From NCBI RefSeq assembly GCF_028771845.1, contig NZ_CP118270.1, positions 3,658,001 to 3,722,000 of the forward strand: DNA of 64,000 nt. The letters are read 5' to 3'. Numbering within the stretch: position 1 is the stretch's first letter; the number at the start of each line of letters is the position of its first letter. The notes under the pieces are model-generated. The model worked only from the letters and a program-made list of their open reading frames with translations. It was not told where the DNA came from and made no database searches. This document shows positions 1 to 7,779 of this stretch, piece after piece. The translations under genes and the position numbers were made by a program. Origin of the DNA: Paenibacillus marchantiae (GTDB taxonomy: Bacteria > Bacillota > Bacilli > Paenibacillales > Paenibacillaceae).

Positions 1-31
1 AGAAGGCGGATTCGGTCATACCGGGAAATAA
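1..31 (+). CDS. dut: dUTPase, C-terminal end only
   Basis: Reading from base 2, the last nine codons give EGGFGHTGK and then TAA. A Gly-Gly-Phe-Gly-x-Thr-Gly tail is conserved motif 5 of trimeric dUTPase, the flexible arm that closes over the uracil nucleotide bound at a neighbouring subunit. The enzyme hydrolyses dUTP to dUMP and pyrophosphate. A dut gene just ahead of the dipicolinate operon fits Bacillales gene order. Only the tail is in the window, so the call rests on this motif and position. Confidence 0.7.
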   Translation, partial: EGGFGHTGK

Positions 32-112
32 AGGATTCGAAACCAAGCTGTAAATAAGAGCATCTTCTGTAATAAGAGCTTCACAGTTTAATTTACTGAG
101 CATGTTCTCGAA

Positions 113-150
113 GAGTCGTCCCCGAGGGGGCGGCTCTTTTTTTTTTTTTT
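113..150 (+). terminator. Rho-independent terminator after dut
   Basis: A GC-rich stem (GAGTCGTCCCC pairing with GGGGCGGCTC across a short loop) is followed by 14 T residues. It separates dut from the dipicolinate operon. Confidence 0.9.
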
Positions 151-198
151 GAACTATAGAGATAATTTTTTTCTTTGCATGCTTCAATTTTAATGTTT

Positions 199-227
199 CA
201 CCCCCCTGTGGGCCACTGCATACGATA
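199..227 (+). promoter_or_regulatory. Sigma-K-type promoter of dpaAB
   Basis: CACC at 199-202, a 16-base spacer and CATACGATA at 219-227 match the sigma-K consensus (mACm, 16 bases, CATAnnnTA) exactly. The start codon of dpaA lies 33 bases downstream. In B. subtilis the spoVF (dpaAB) operon is transcribed in the late mother cell by sigma-K, so sequence and function agree. Confidence 0.75.
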
Positions 228-260
228 AGGCATACATGTGGTGAAAGGAGTGACGTCCCG

Positions 261-1160
261 ATGCTGACCGGTGTCCGGATTATAGTCCTGGGCGGAGATG
301 CGCGGCAGCTTGAAGTCATTCAAAAATGCGCAGAGCTGGATGCTACGGTAAGTGTGGTGGGCTTCGACAAGCTGGAGCGTTCCATTCCGGGTATCGAACA
401 CCAGGAATTGGAGGACGATGTATTTGCTTCGGCAGATGTGCTGGTGCTTCCTGTGGTCGGGTGTGATGATCAGGGGAAAGTGAGCACTTCGTTCAGTGAT
501 ACACCGATTTTTCTGAAAAAGGAACATGTTGCGGCATTGCCGGAGCATTGTATTGTGTTCACAGGTATGGCGAAGCCTTTTTTACGTGATTTGTGCCGGG
601 AAAATGGTCTACGGCTTGTTGAAGTACTCGATCGTGATGACATCGCGCTCTACAACTCCATTCCGACAGCTGAAGGCGCCATTGCCATGGCGATTCGGGA
701 GACGGACTTCACGATCCACGGCTCGGAATGCATTGTGCTTGGATTGGGTCGAACAGGTTTCACAATGGCCAAAACGCTTCAGGGACTTGGGGCAAATGTA
801 CGGGTGGGAATCAGGCGCGAAGAGGATGCTGCTCGAGCAGCCATAATGGGCTGGAAGCCTTTCAGGACAACGGATTTGGCCGCTCAAACCGGGGAAGTTG
901 ACTTGCTTTTTAATACGATACCGACTATGATAATCACAGCACAAATCCTGTCCAAAATGCCGCAAAAAGCAGTCATTATCGACCTCGCATCCGCTCCTGG
1001 CGGCTGTGATTTCAGATATGCTGAAAAACGCGGTATCAAAGCGCTACTTGCGCCTGGCCTCCCCGGCATTGTTGCTCCCAAAACGGCTGGCGGCATTATT
1101 GCCGACGTCTTAATCCGTTTGCTTTTGGAAGAACAAAACGCACGGGAGGTTGAACAATGA
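261..1160 (+). CDS. dpaA: Dipicolinate synthase subunit A
   Basis: This 299-residue protein is the dehydrogenase-like subunit of dipicolinate synthase (SpoVFA). With DpaB it converts the product of DapA into dipicolinic acid in the mother cell for loading into the forespore core. A Rossmann nucleotide-binding loop GLGRTG is visible at residues 161-166, after an N-terminal domain of about 150 residues, as in the family. The ATG at 261 follows the ribosome site AAAGGAG (243-249). The stop overlaps the dpaB start by four bases (ATGA), showing translational coupling. A sigma-K-type promoter lies just upstream. Confidence 0.95.
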   Translation: MLTGVRIIVLGGDARQLEVIQKCAELDATVSVVGFDKLERSIPGIEHQELEDDVFASADVLVLPVVGCDDQGKVSTSFSDTPIFLKKEHVAALPEHCIVFTGMAKPFLRDLCRENGLRLVEVLDRDDIALYNSIPTAEGAIAMAIRETDFTIHGSECIVLGLGRTGFTMAKTLQGLGANVRVGIRREEDAARAAIMGWKPFRTTDLAAQTGEVDLLFNTIPTMIITAQILSKMPQKAVIIDLASAPGGCDFRYAEKRGIKALLAPGLPGIVAPKTAGGIIADVLIRLLLEEQNAREVEQ

Positions 1161-1753
1161 ACTGGCAGGGAAAAACGGTAGGTTACGCAATTACAGGTTC
1201 TCATTGTACGTTTGAAGAGGTTATGCCGGTGATTAGCCGCTTCGTAGCCGAAGGTGCCAATGTTGTCCCGATTATTTCCAATTCGGTTCTGACTACGGAT
1301 ACACGCTTTGGGACCGCGCAAAATTGGCAAAAACAGTTGAAAGATATAACGGGGAATGATATCATTTCTACAATTGTTGAGGCAGAGCCGTTAGGTCCTT
1401 CCAAGTTGCTCGATGTGCTCGTAATTGCTCCATGCACAGGCAACACGACGAGTAAGCTGGCTAACGCGATGACGGACAGTCCGGTTTTAATGGCAGCCAA
1501 AGCTCAGATGCGAAATCAGCGTCCGCTGGTACTCGCCATTTCCACGAATGACGGCCTTGGGTTGAATGCTGCGAACATCGCCAAACTGCTGGTGGCCAAA
1601 TATTTGTATTTTGTGCCATTTGGGCAGGATGATCCAGTGAAAAAACCGAACTCGTTAGTGGCCAAAATGGAGCTTATTCCGGAGGCATGCTGGAGTGCGC
1701 TTGAAGGCAAACAGTTACAGCCAATGATTGTGCAGCGCTCTGCACAGGCTTGA
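1157..1753 (+). CDS. dpaB: Dipicolinate synthase subunit B (flavoprotein)
   Basis: This 198-residue protein belongs to the flavoprotein/decarboxylase-like family (SpoVFB) and is the partner of DpaA in dipicolinic acid synthesis. The N-terminus has a Rossmann-like beta strand and the GSHCTFEE stretch. The central APCTGNTTSKLANA segment is the conserved family core, and the length is normal. It is coupled to dpaA through an ATGA overlap. In Bacillus the next gene is asd; here dpaB is followed by a decayed asd remnant, so the operon may end here. Confidence 0.95.
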   Translation: MNWQGKTVGYAITGSHCTFEEVMPVISRFVAEGANVVPIISNSVLTTDTRFGTAQNWQKQLKDITGNDIISTIVEAEPLGPSKLLDVLVIAPCTGNTTSKLANAMTDSPVLMAAKAQMRNQRPLVLAISTNDGLGLNAANIAKLLVAKYLYFVPFGQDDPVKKPNSLVAKMELIPEACWSALEGKQLQPMIVQRSAQA

Positions 1754-1789
1754 TAGTTCTTGGGTCCGCCGTAACATTAGTTTGTTATA

Positions 1790-2115
1790 GACATGGTTCT
1801 GTACAGACTTAGTTACGGGGATAACGGTTATTCGCTTGAAGAAATGAAGATGGTTCGAGAGACAAAGAAAATCATGAGGGACGTTATGCTGGTATAAACA
1901 GCTACCTGTGTCCACGTTCCTTTCATTAAAAGGGAATTCCTGCTTGCAACGATAAGGTTAGGCAAGCGGGATCAGTGCACGGGGAACGTGTGCGTCATGA
2001 TCTCGATAACAACCGCGGCCTTCATATGGGATTGTTTCACTAATCTTTGATGAGGAGCGGCATGAAATGCCGTATAAAATGCTGAAATTATCGCATCGGA
2101 ACGCTCCCTAGGGTG
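1790..2115 (+). pseudogene. asd: Decayed remnant of aspartate-semialdehyde dehydrogenase
   Basis: No intact gene lies between dpaB and dapG, but several stretches read as the C-terminal half of Asd. At 1820-1876 the frame gives DNGYSLEEMKMVRETKKIM. After a TAA in the same frame, 1898-1921 gives TATCVHVP. In shifted frames, GKRD appears near 1961-1972, DLDNNRGLHM near 1999-2028, and an NL..GAA.NAV.NAEIIAS pattern with several stops near 2040-2098. These match, in order, conserved parts of Bacillus Asd known to me. Stops and frameshifts exclude function. The first roughly 220 codons are missing. Asd normally supplies the substrate for DapA, so an intact copy is expected elsewhere. Confidence 0.8.
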
Positions 2116-2174
2116 ATCCATTTGTTGATTGACCCGTGTCCAGTCTTCTTGCGTACACAAATGGAGGAATAAAG

Positions 2175-3392
2175 ATGCGCATCATGGTACAGAAATTCGG
2201 AGGTACATCTCTCTCTACCGTTCAGGCGAGAGAGCATGTGCTCCGTCATGTTAAACGTGAACTTGAAGCAGGATTGAGTCTGGTCATTGTTGTGTCAGCG
2301 ATGGGTCGCCGCGGTGAGCCTTATGCGACTGATACGTTACTGGACTGGGCTGCACAGAACGGAAATGCACTCTCCGCACGCGAAAAGGATTTACTGCTGT
2401 GCTGTGGTGAAATTATTTCTGCGACGACTTTGAGCAGTCTGCTCGAACATGAAGGCATTCCAACTACAGTGCTGACCGGTGCACAAGCAGGTTTTGTGAC
2501 GGACGACAATTTCGGGAATGCCCGAATTTTGGATGTCCGTCCTGTTCGTGTGCTGGAGCAGCTACAGAGTGGGCGTGTTGTCATTGTTACAGGGTTCCAG
2601 GGGCAGACCGAGAATGGTGACTTTACGACCCTTGGTCGTGGAGGAAGTGATACGTCAGCCACAGCTCTTGGTGCAGCTTTACACGCTGAGATGGTGGACA
2701 TATACACAGATGTAAATGGGATACTGACAGCAGATCCACGTATCGTGGAGGACGCTCGTCCGTTGACTGTTGTGAGTTATGCCGAGATATGTAATATGGC
2801 CCATCAAGGAGCCAAGGTAATTCATCCGCGTGCAGTCGAGATTGCAATGCAATCCCAGATTCCAGTGCGTGTACGGTCTACCTTTGCAGATAGTGAAGGG
2901 ACGCTGGTAACGCATCCAGAAGGATTCCAGGATGTGCAGACAGGCATTGTGGACCGATATGTAACAGGGATTGCCTATGTAAGTAATGTTACGCAAATAA
3001 CGGTGGAAGTGCCGGGCGGTGCAGATCGTTTGCAGCTAAAAGTGTTCAAAACGATGGCTGAAAATTCGATTAGCGTAGATTTTATTAATGTTACCCCCCT
3101 GGGAGTTGTCTATACCGTTTTCGATAGTGATTCCGAGAAAGCTATACAGGTACTGCAGGAAATTGGTCTTAAACCGCAAAGTCTTTCCGGATGTGCCAAA
3201 GTTTCCGTCATCGGCGGAGGGATCAACGGAGTGCCAGGCATTATGGCACGGATCGTGGAATCCTTGACACTGGCGGACATCCAGATCCTGCAATCTGCAG
3301 ATTCCAATACAACGATTTGGGTACTTGTGAAAAAAGAAGATATGGTTCAAGCTCTGAGGGCGCTTCACGCCTCATTCGAACTTCACTTGTAG
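2175..3392 (+). CDS. dapG: Aspartate kinase I (DAP-sensitive type)
   Basis: Aspartokinase phosphorylates aspartate, the first step to lysine, diaminopimelate and dipicolinate. The 405-residue protein has the N-terminal KFGGTS motif at residues 7-12, GRGGSDTSA at 154-162 and TDVNGILTADPR at 178-189, all kinase-core signatures. Paired C-terminal ACT domains (from about residue 270) are the usual regulatory module. The ATG at 2175 is chosen because GGAGG at 2163-2167 lies 7 bases ahead; an upstream in-frame start at 2136 lacks a ribosome site. Synteny with dapA points to DapG rather than LysC. No promoter was identified in the asd remnant upstream. Confidence 0.92.
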   Translation: MRIMVQKFGGTSLSTVQAREHVLRHVKRELEAGLSLVIVVSAMGRRGEPYATDTLLDWAAQNGNALSAREKDLLLCCGEIISATTLSSLLEHEGIPTTVLTGAQAGFVTDDNFGNARILDVRPVRVLEQLQSGRVVIVTGFQGQTENGDFTTLGRGGSDTSATALGAALHAEMVDIYTDVNGILTADPRIVEDARPLTVVSYAEICNMAHQGAKVIHPRAVEIAMQSQIPVRVRSTFADSEGTLVTHPEGFQDVQTGIVDRYVTGIAYVSNVTQITVEVPGGADRLQLKVFKTMAENSISVDFINVTPLGVVYTVFDSDSEKAIQVLQEIGLKPQSLSGCAKVSVIGGGINGVPGIMARIVESLTLADIQILQSADSNTTIWVLVKKEDMVQALRALHASFELHL

Positions 3393-3439
3393 TACTTTGA
3401 AGTCAGCGGAGCCGGACCTGTTTTGAAGGAGGAATCGAA

Positions 3440-4315
3440 TTGGACTTTGGAAGATTGATTACAGCAATGGTCACTCCGTTCAACGAACAAGGGGGGATCC
3501 ATTGGGAGGAAACTGCACGTCTGATAGACTATTTGATTGAAGATCAAAAGTCAGAGACGCTTGTTATTTCAGGAACAACTGGAGAATCTCCCACGCTTAG
3601 CGACAAAGAAAAAGTAGAACTATTCGAATTCGCAGTAAAACATGCGGCTGGACGGTGCAAAATCATTGCTGGAACGGGTAGCAATAACACCGCTCATTCA
3701 ATCCATCTGACACAGGACGCTGAACGTGCTGGTGTAGATGGTGTTTTGCTGGTTGTTCCTTATTACAACAAACCAAGTCAAGAGGGAATGTTTAGACACT
3801 TTGAAGCGATCGCGAACGCGACGAAACTGCCGATTATGTTGTATAACGTTCCTGGACGTACAGCAGCCAGCCTTTCGGCTGCAACAACGCTTCGTTTGGC
3901 ACAGATTCCAAACATTGTAGCTACGAAGGAATGTGTATCGTTGGAGCAAGTCACGCAGATTGCTGCGAGTGCACCGGGACATTTCAGGGTGTATTCCGGT
4001 GACGATGCTTCTGGCTTGCCAGCCATTGCTGTAGGTGCTTACGGGATCGTTAGTGTTGCTAGCCATGTGGTAGGCGCTGAGATGAAACAAATGATTGATT
4101 CATACTTCGGTGGTGCACCTGTACAGGCGGCTCAGATACATCAGAAGCTGTTTCCGGTGTTCAAAGGTCTATTCGAGTGCCCGCAGCCTTTACCGAACCC
4201 TGTAGCGGTGAAATACGCTTTGACATTGCGCGGTCTGAACGTCGGATCTGTTCGCCTTCCGCTTATAGCCGCAACAGAGGATGAGCAAGGTTTTATTCGT
4301 GCCTTGTTCAACTAG
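3440..4315 (+). CDS. dapA: 4-hydroxy-tetrahydrodipicolinate synthase
   Basis: DapA condenses pyruvate with aspartate semialdehyde, giving the branch-point precursor of lysine, cell-wall diaminopimelate and spore dipicolinate. The 291-residue TIM-barrel protein has the GTTGESPTL loop at residues 45-53, Tyr135 in YNVPGRT and the Schiff-base Lys163 in ATKEC, so all catalytic residues are present. The start is TTG, 7 bases after AAGGAGG (3426-3432). It is 47 bases downstream of dapG and probably cotranscribed with it. A strong terminator follows. Confidence 0.95.
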   Translation: MDFGRLITAMVTPFNEQGGIHWEETARLIDYLIEDQKSETLVISGTTGESPTLSDKEKVELFEFAVKHAAGRCKIIAGTGSNNTAHSIHLTQDAERAGVDGVLLVVPYYNKPSQEGMFRHFEAIANATKLPIMLYNVPGRTAASLSAATTLRLAQIPNIVATKECVSLEQVTQIAASAPGHFRVYSGDDASGLPAIAVGAYGIVSVASHVVGAEMKQMIDSYFGGAPVQAAQIHQKLFPVFKGLFECPQPLPNPVAVKYALTLRGLNVGSVRLPLIAATEDEQGFIRALFN

Positions 4316-4373
4316 CAATAATACGATATTGAACTGATTTGTTAACTTTTATAAACCCATAGAAATTGCAGAA

Positions 4374-4412
4374 GAACCGTTCCTCATTTAAGAGGAGGCG
4401 GTTCTTTTTTTT
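4374..4412 (+). terminator. Terminator after dapA
   Basis: GAACCGTTCCTC pairs with GAGGAGGCGGTTC around an A/T loop, followed by eight T residues. It closes the dapG-dapA unit. Confidence 0.9.
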
Positions 4413-4476
4413 GACGATGATTGTTAGGTTTCTTTTCACAACTGGAGGCAAACGTAGAGGTTAACGAGAGAGTGAC

Positions 4477-4506
4477 TTGTTTTTTTTGTTTTTAATCATG
4501 TATAAT
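4477..4506 (+). promoter_or_regulatory. Sigma-A-type promoter upstream of rnjB
   Basis: TTGTTT (4477-4482), an 18-base spacer and a perfect TATAAT (4501-4506) sit 288 bases ahead of the RNase J start. This implies a long untranslated leader. The rest of the 4413-4793 interval shows no gene or recognised riboswitch. Confidence 0.55.
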
Positions 4507-4793
4507 GATGTCAAGTGACTGGGTGCGGTATTTTTTTGAAATTGAAAGCGACATCGTTTCTTGGTGTAGCTTTGTGGTGAAAAAGGAAGGAACGGCTAAG
4601 AAGGATCATTTCAAAATCCATCTTGTTGGTGAAGGGGAATAACTTCGAAGAACTTCTTCCAAATATCGTGAATAAAGGTGCTCTTTTGCATTCATCCCTA
4701 TTTAACGGGCATGGGTGTGATGGACTGCTTTTCTTAACTTACAATAAAATAATAAGGTACGACGTCCAACTACCATAGGAGGTTTAGATTCAT

Positions 4794-6473
4794 TTGTCTA
4801 AGAAAAATAACAACGATAAACTGATGATTTTTGCTTTGGGCGGCGTAGGCGAGATTGGTAAAAATATGTACGTCATCCAATACGCGAACGACATTGTAGT
4901 CGTAGATGCTGGTCTTAAATTCCCGGAAGAAGATATGCTTGGAATCGACATTGTCATTCCTGACATCTCTTATCTAACTGAAAACCGTGACAAAGTAAGA
5001 GGTATTATTTTGACTCACGGACATGAGGATCATATCGGTGGTCTGCCATATGTTCTGAAACATTTGAATGTTCCGGTATACGGAACAAAGCTTACTCTCG
5101 GACTTGTGGAGAACAAGCTGAAAGAAGCCAATTTGCTGGGTGAAACAAAACGCATCTTGATTGATGCGGATTCCGAGATTCAACTCGGCTCTGTATTGAA
5201 AGCAACGTTCTTTGCTACTAACCATAGTATTCCGGATTCCGTCGGCGTATGTGTCGAAACACCGGAAGGCGCTGTTGTTCATACAGGTGACTTCAAATTT
5301 GACCACACTCCAGTCAATGGTCAATATGCAGATCTCCAGCGTATGGCACAGATCGGAACCAATGGCGTACTTGCCCTCTTGTCCGATAGTACCAACGCAG
5401 AGAAACCTGGATTTACACCTTCGGAGAAAAATGTGGGTATCGTTCTGGAAGATATCTTCCGCAAAGCAAGCCAACGTGTCGTTGTAGCAACATTTGCTTC
5501 CAACGTACACCGGATTCAACAGGTTATCAATGCAGCTGAAGTAACTGGACGTAAAGTCGCAGTTATTGGACGCAGTATGGTAAATGTGGTGGGTATTGCT
5601 TCTGAACTGGGTTACCTTGAGATTCCAGACGGCATGATTATTGAGCCGGAAGAAGTAGGCAAAATGGCTGCAGACCGTGTAGTAATTCTCTGCACAGGTA
5701 GCCAAGGCGAGCCGATGTCAGCATTGACACGGATGGCTCGTTCCACTCATCGTAAAGTAGATATTTTGCCTGGTGATACAGTAATTATTGCTGCAACTCC
5801 AGTTCCAGGTAATGAGAAATATGTAGGCCGTACGATTGACGAACTGTTCCGTCTGGGTGCCAACGTGCATTACAGCGGTGCAAACAGTGGCGTTCACGTA
5901 TCCGGTCACGGTAGCCAGGAAGAGCTCAAGCTGATGCTTAACCTGATGAAACCAAAATATTTCCTGCCGATTCACGGTGAATTCCGTATGCAGCGCCGCC
6001 ACGCGGTACTGGCTGAATCTGTAGGTATTGAACCAGACAACATTTTCATTACGGATATTGGTGAAGTTGTTGAAATTCAAGGTGGAGCAGCACGCAAGGC
6101 AGGTAAAGTTACTGCAGGTAACGTGTTGATCGACGGCTTGGGTGTAGGCGATGTAGGTAACATCGTATTGCGTGACCGTAAATTGCTGTCACAGGATGGC
6201 ATTCTGGTTGTCGTGGTAACACTGAGCAAACAGGATGGCAAAATTGTTTCCGGTCCGGACATCATCTCCCGTGGATTTGTCTATGTACGCGAATCGGAAG
6301 GACTGCTTGATGAAGCGAATCGCATCGTCAGCAGCACATTGCAGAAGTTGATGAGTGAGAACGTTAACGAATGGGCTTCACTCAAAACGAATGTTAAAGA
6401 TGCACTCGGACGCTTCTTGTATGAGCAAACTCGTCGTAGACCGATGATTTTGCCAATCATTATGGAAGTTTAA
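4794..6473 (+). CDS. rnjB: Ribonuclease J (J2-type)
   Basis: This metallo-beta-lactamase/beta-CASP ribonuclease of 559 residues acts in mRNA decay and maturation, usually in a complex of J1 and J2 subunits. The position after dapA and the sequence (VGEIGKN, ISYLTE, LLSQDGIL segments) fit RnjB. The metal-binding motif HGHEDH is complete (His75, His77, Asp79, His80); from memory, B. subtilis RNase J2 has a degenerate version here. The C-terminal domain ends in the typical RRPMILPIIMEV. Translation starts at TTG 4794, after AGGAGG (4777-4782). The gene is flanked by its own promoter and terminator. Confidence 0.9.
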   Translation: MSKKNNNDKLMIFALGGVGEIGKNMYVIQYANDIVVVDAGLKFPEEDMLGIDIVIPDISYLTENRDKVRGIILTHGHEDHIGGLPYVLKHLNVPVYGTKLTLGLVENKLKEANLLGETKRILIDADSEIQLGSVLKATFFATNHSIPDSVGVCVETPEGAVVHTGDFKFDHTPVNGQYADLQRMAQIGTNGVLALLSDSTNAEKPGFTPSEKNVGIVLEDIFRKASQRVVVATFASNVHRIQQVINAAEVTGRKVAVIGRSMVNVVGIASELGYLEIPDGMIIEPEEVGKMAADRVVILCTGSQGEPMSALTRMARSTHRKVDILPGDTVIIAATPVPGNEKYVGRTIDELFRLGANVHYSGANSGVHVSGHGSQEELKLMLNLMKPKYFLPIHGEFRMQRRHAVLAESVGIEPDNIFITDIGEVVEIQGGAARKAGKVTAGNVLIDGLGVGDVGNIVLRDRKLLSQDGILVVVVTLSKQDGKIVSGPDIISRGFVYVRESEGLLDEANRIVSSTLQKLMSENVNEWASLKTNVKDALGRFLYEQTRRRPMILPIIMEV

Positions 6474-6511
6474 AATAAATCAAACAAAAACATAAATTCA
6501 GGCACACAGTC

Positions 6512-6569
6512 GCCCCTTCTCTACGAGTAATATTGGACGGTTCCTCGTAGAGAAGGGGCTTTTTTTGTT
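6512..6569 (+). terminator. Terminator after rnjB
   Basis: A 16-bp perfect stem (GCCCCTTCTCTACGAG with CTCGTAGAGAAGGGGC) around a 16-base loop is followed by seven T residues. Confidence 0.95.
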
Positions 6570-6688
6570 TTTTTCTGGCCTTACACCAGATTATGGAGAA
6601 ATTGATGAGTAATCGGGTATAAGTCAACTGGAACATTCCCCATACTAAGGAAATACATTACATGTTTCTGGAGAAGGGGAGTAATCGA

Positions 6689-7462
6689 ATGAGCGAATAT
6701 ATGAAAAACAAGCAAACACCCAAATCGGAACAACCGGGTACCGAGACACCGGAAGTGCCTGCACAAGAGGAAAAGGCGATGTCACCTGTAACGGAGGCTA
6801 TTCAGCAATTTGGACAGACGCAATCACCTGCAGCTGAATCGAACATTTTCTGTATGACCATTATCGGTCAGGTGGAAGGGCATTTAATTTTACCTCCGCA
6901 AAACAAAACAACAAAGTATGAACACCTCATTCCTCAGCTGGTTGCAGCAGAGCAGAATCAGCGAATCGAAGGAATTCTGATCATTTTAAACACGGTAGGA
7001 GGAGATGTGGAGGCGGGCTTGGCTATTGCTGAAATGATTGCTTCACTCAGCAAACCTACGGTTACTGTCGTCATTGGAGGAGGGCACAGCATCGGGGTTC
7101 CAATCGCAGTTGCTTCAACCTATTCCCTGATCGCGGGTAGTGCAACAATGACCATTCATCCGATCCGTATGAATGGACTCGTGATAGGCGTGCCTCAGAC
7201 GTTTGAGTACATGGAGAAGATGCAGGAACGTGTCGTAAGATTTGTTACGTCGCACTCCAATATCTCTGAAGAAATGTTTAAGGAACTGATGTTTAAGACA
7301 GGTGAACTCAACCGCGATATCGGAACAGCTGTGGGTAGCGCAGATGCGGTTAAATATGGATTGATGGATGCCGTAGGCGGGATCGGCCAGGCCATTGCTC
7401 AATTGAATCAGCTCATAGGAGACAAAAGACAGACGCTGCAGGCAGGGGGTTATACCCAATGA
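6689..7462 (+). CDS. tepA: ClpP-family serine protease TepA
   Basis: TepA (YmfB) is a ClpP/crotonase-fold protease, known as translocation-enhancing protein A in B. subtilis. The 257-residue protein has a polar N-terminal extension of about 50 residues and then the ClpP-like core. This includes [10 protein letters not shown], the nucleophile region [11 protein letters not shown] with Ser134, and TIHP with His157. The ATG at 6689 follows AGAAGGGGAG (6671-6680); an earlier in-frame ATG at 6662 has no ribosome site. The stop overlaps the ylzJ start (ATGA), so the two are coupled. The physiological substrate is not evident. Confidence 0.9.
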   Translation: MSEYMKNKQTPKSEQPGTETPEVPAQEEKAMSPVTEAIQQFGQTQSPAAESNIFCMTIIGQVEGHLILPPQNKTTKYEHLIPQLVAAEQNQRIEGILIILNTVGGDVEAGLAIAEMIASLSKPTVTVVIGGGHSIGVPIAVASTYSLIAGSATMTIHPIRMNGLVIGVPQTFEYMEKMQERVVRFVTSHSNISEEMFKELMFKTGELNRDIGTAVGSADAVKYGLMDAVGGIGQAIAQLNQLIGDKRQTLQAGGYTQ

Positions 7463-7689
7463 CACTCTACACAGTGATGCCACCTGAACTGTTGTGGTCA
7501 GGGATGTGGAATGAGGGAGAAGACACCCGGGAGATCAAGATGAACGGATTATTGATGCAGGTCAGACCTGTTAATGAAAATGAAGCTGTCATTGTACGTT
7601 TACTTGAATGCCCCTTGGAAGCTTATCTGAATCCCGCCAATATGCCCGGATCGATCGTTCCACTTTCGGGTAACCCGGGACCAACATAA
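7459..7689 (+). CDS. ylzJ: YlzJ-like protein
   Basis: This 76-residue protein starts within the tepA stop codon (ATGA overlap). It has the family's opening [13 protein letters not shown] and a Pro/Gly-rich tail. Proteins of this family occur next to tepA across Bacillales; their function is unknown. No signal peptide or membrane segment is visible. Size, order and overlap support a real gene. Confidence 0.85.
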   Translation: MTLYTVMPPELLWSGMWNEGEDTREIKMNGLLMQVRPVNENEAVIVRLLECPLEAYLNPANMPGSIVPLSGNPGPT

Positions 7690-7779
7690 CGTGACCAAAT
7701 AAGACAAATTGAGCAGAAAAAGAACATATGTACGGATTATATTTGTATGGTATAATATTCTTCTGGGGGTGACCTGATT

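Noticed and set aside
1972..2160. Minus-strand ORF in the dpaB-dapG gap
   Set aside because: No ribosome site, and it is antisense to the asd remnant.
1754..2174. Possible lysine riboswitch ahead of dapG
   Set aside because: No L-box consensus elements were found; the interval is better explained as an asd remnant.
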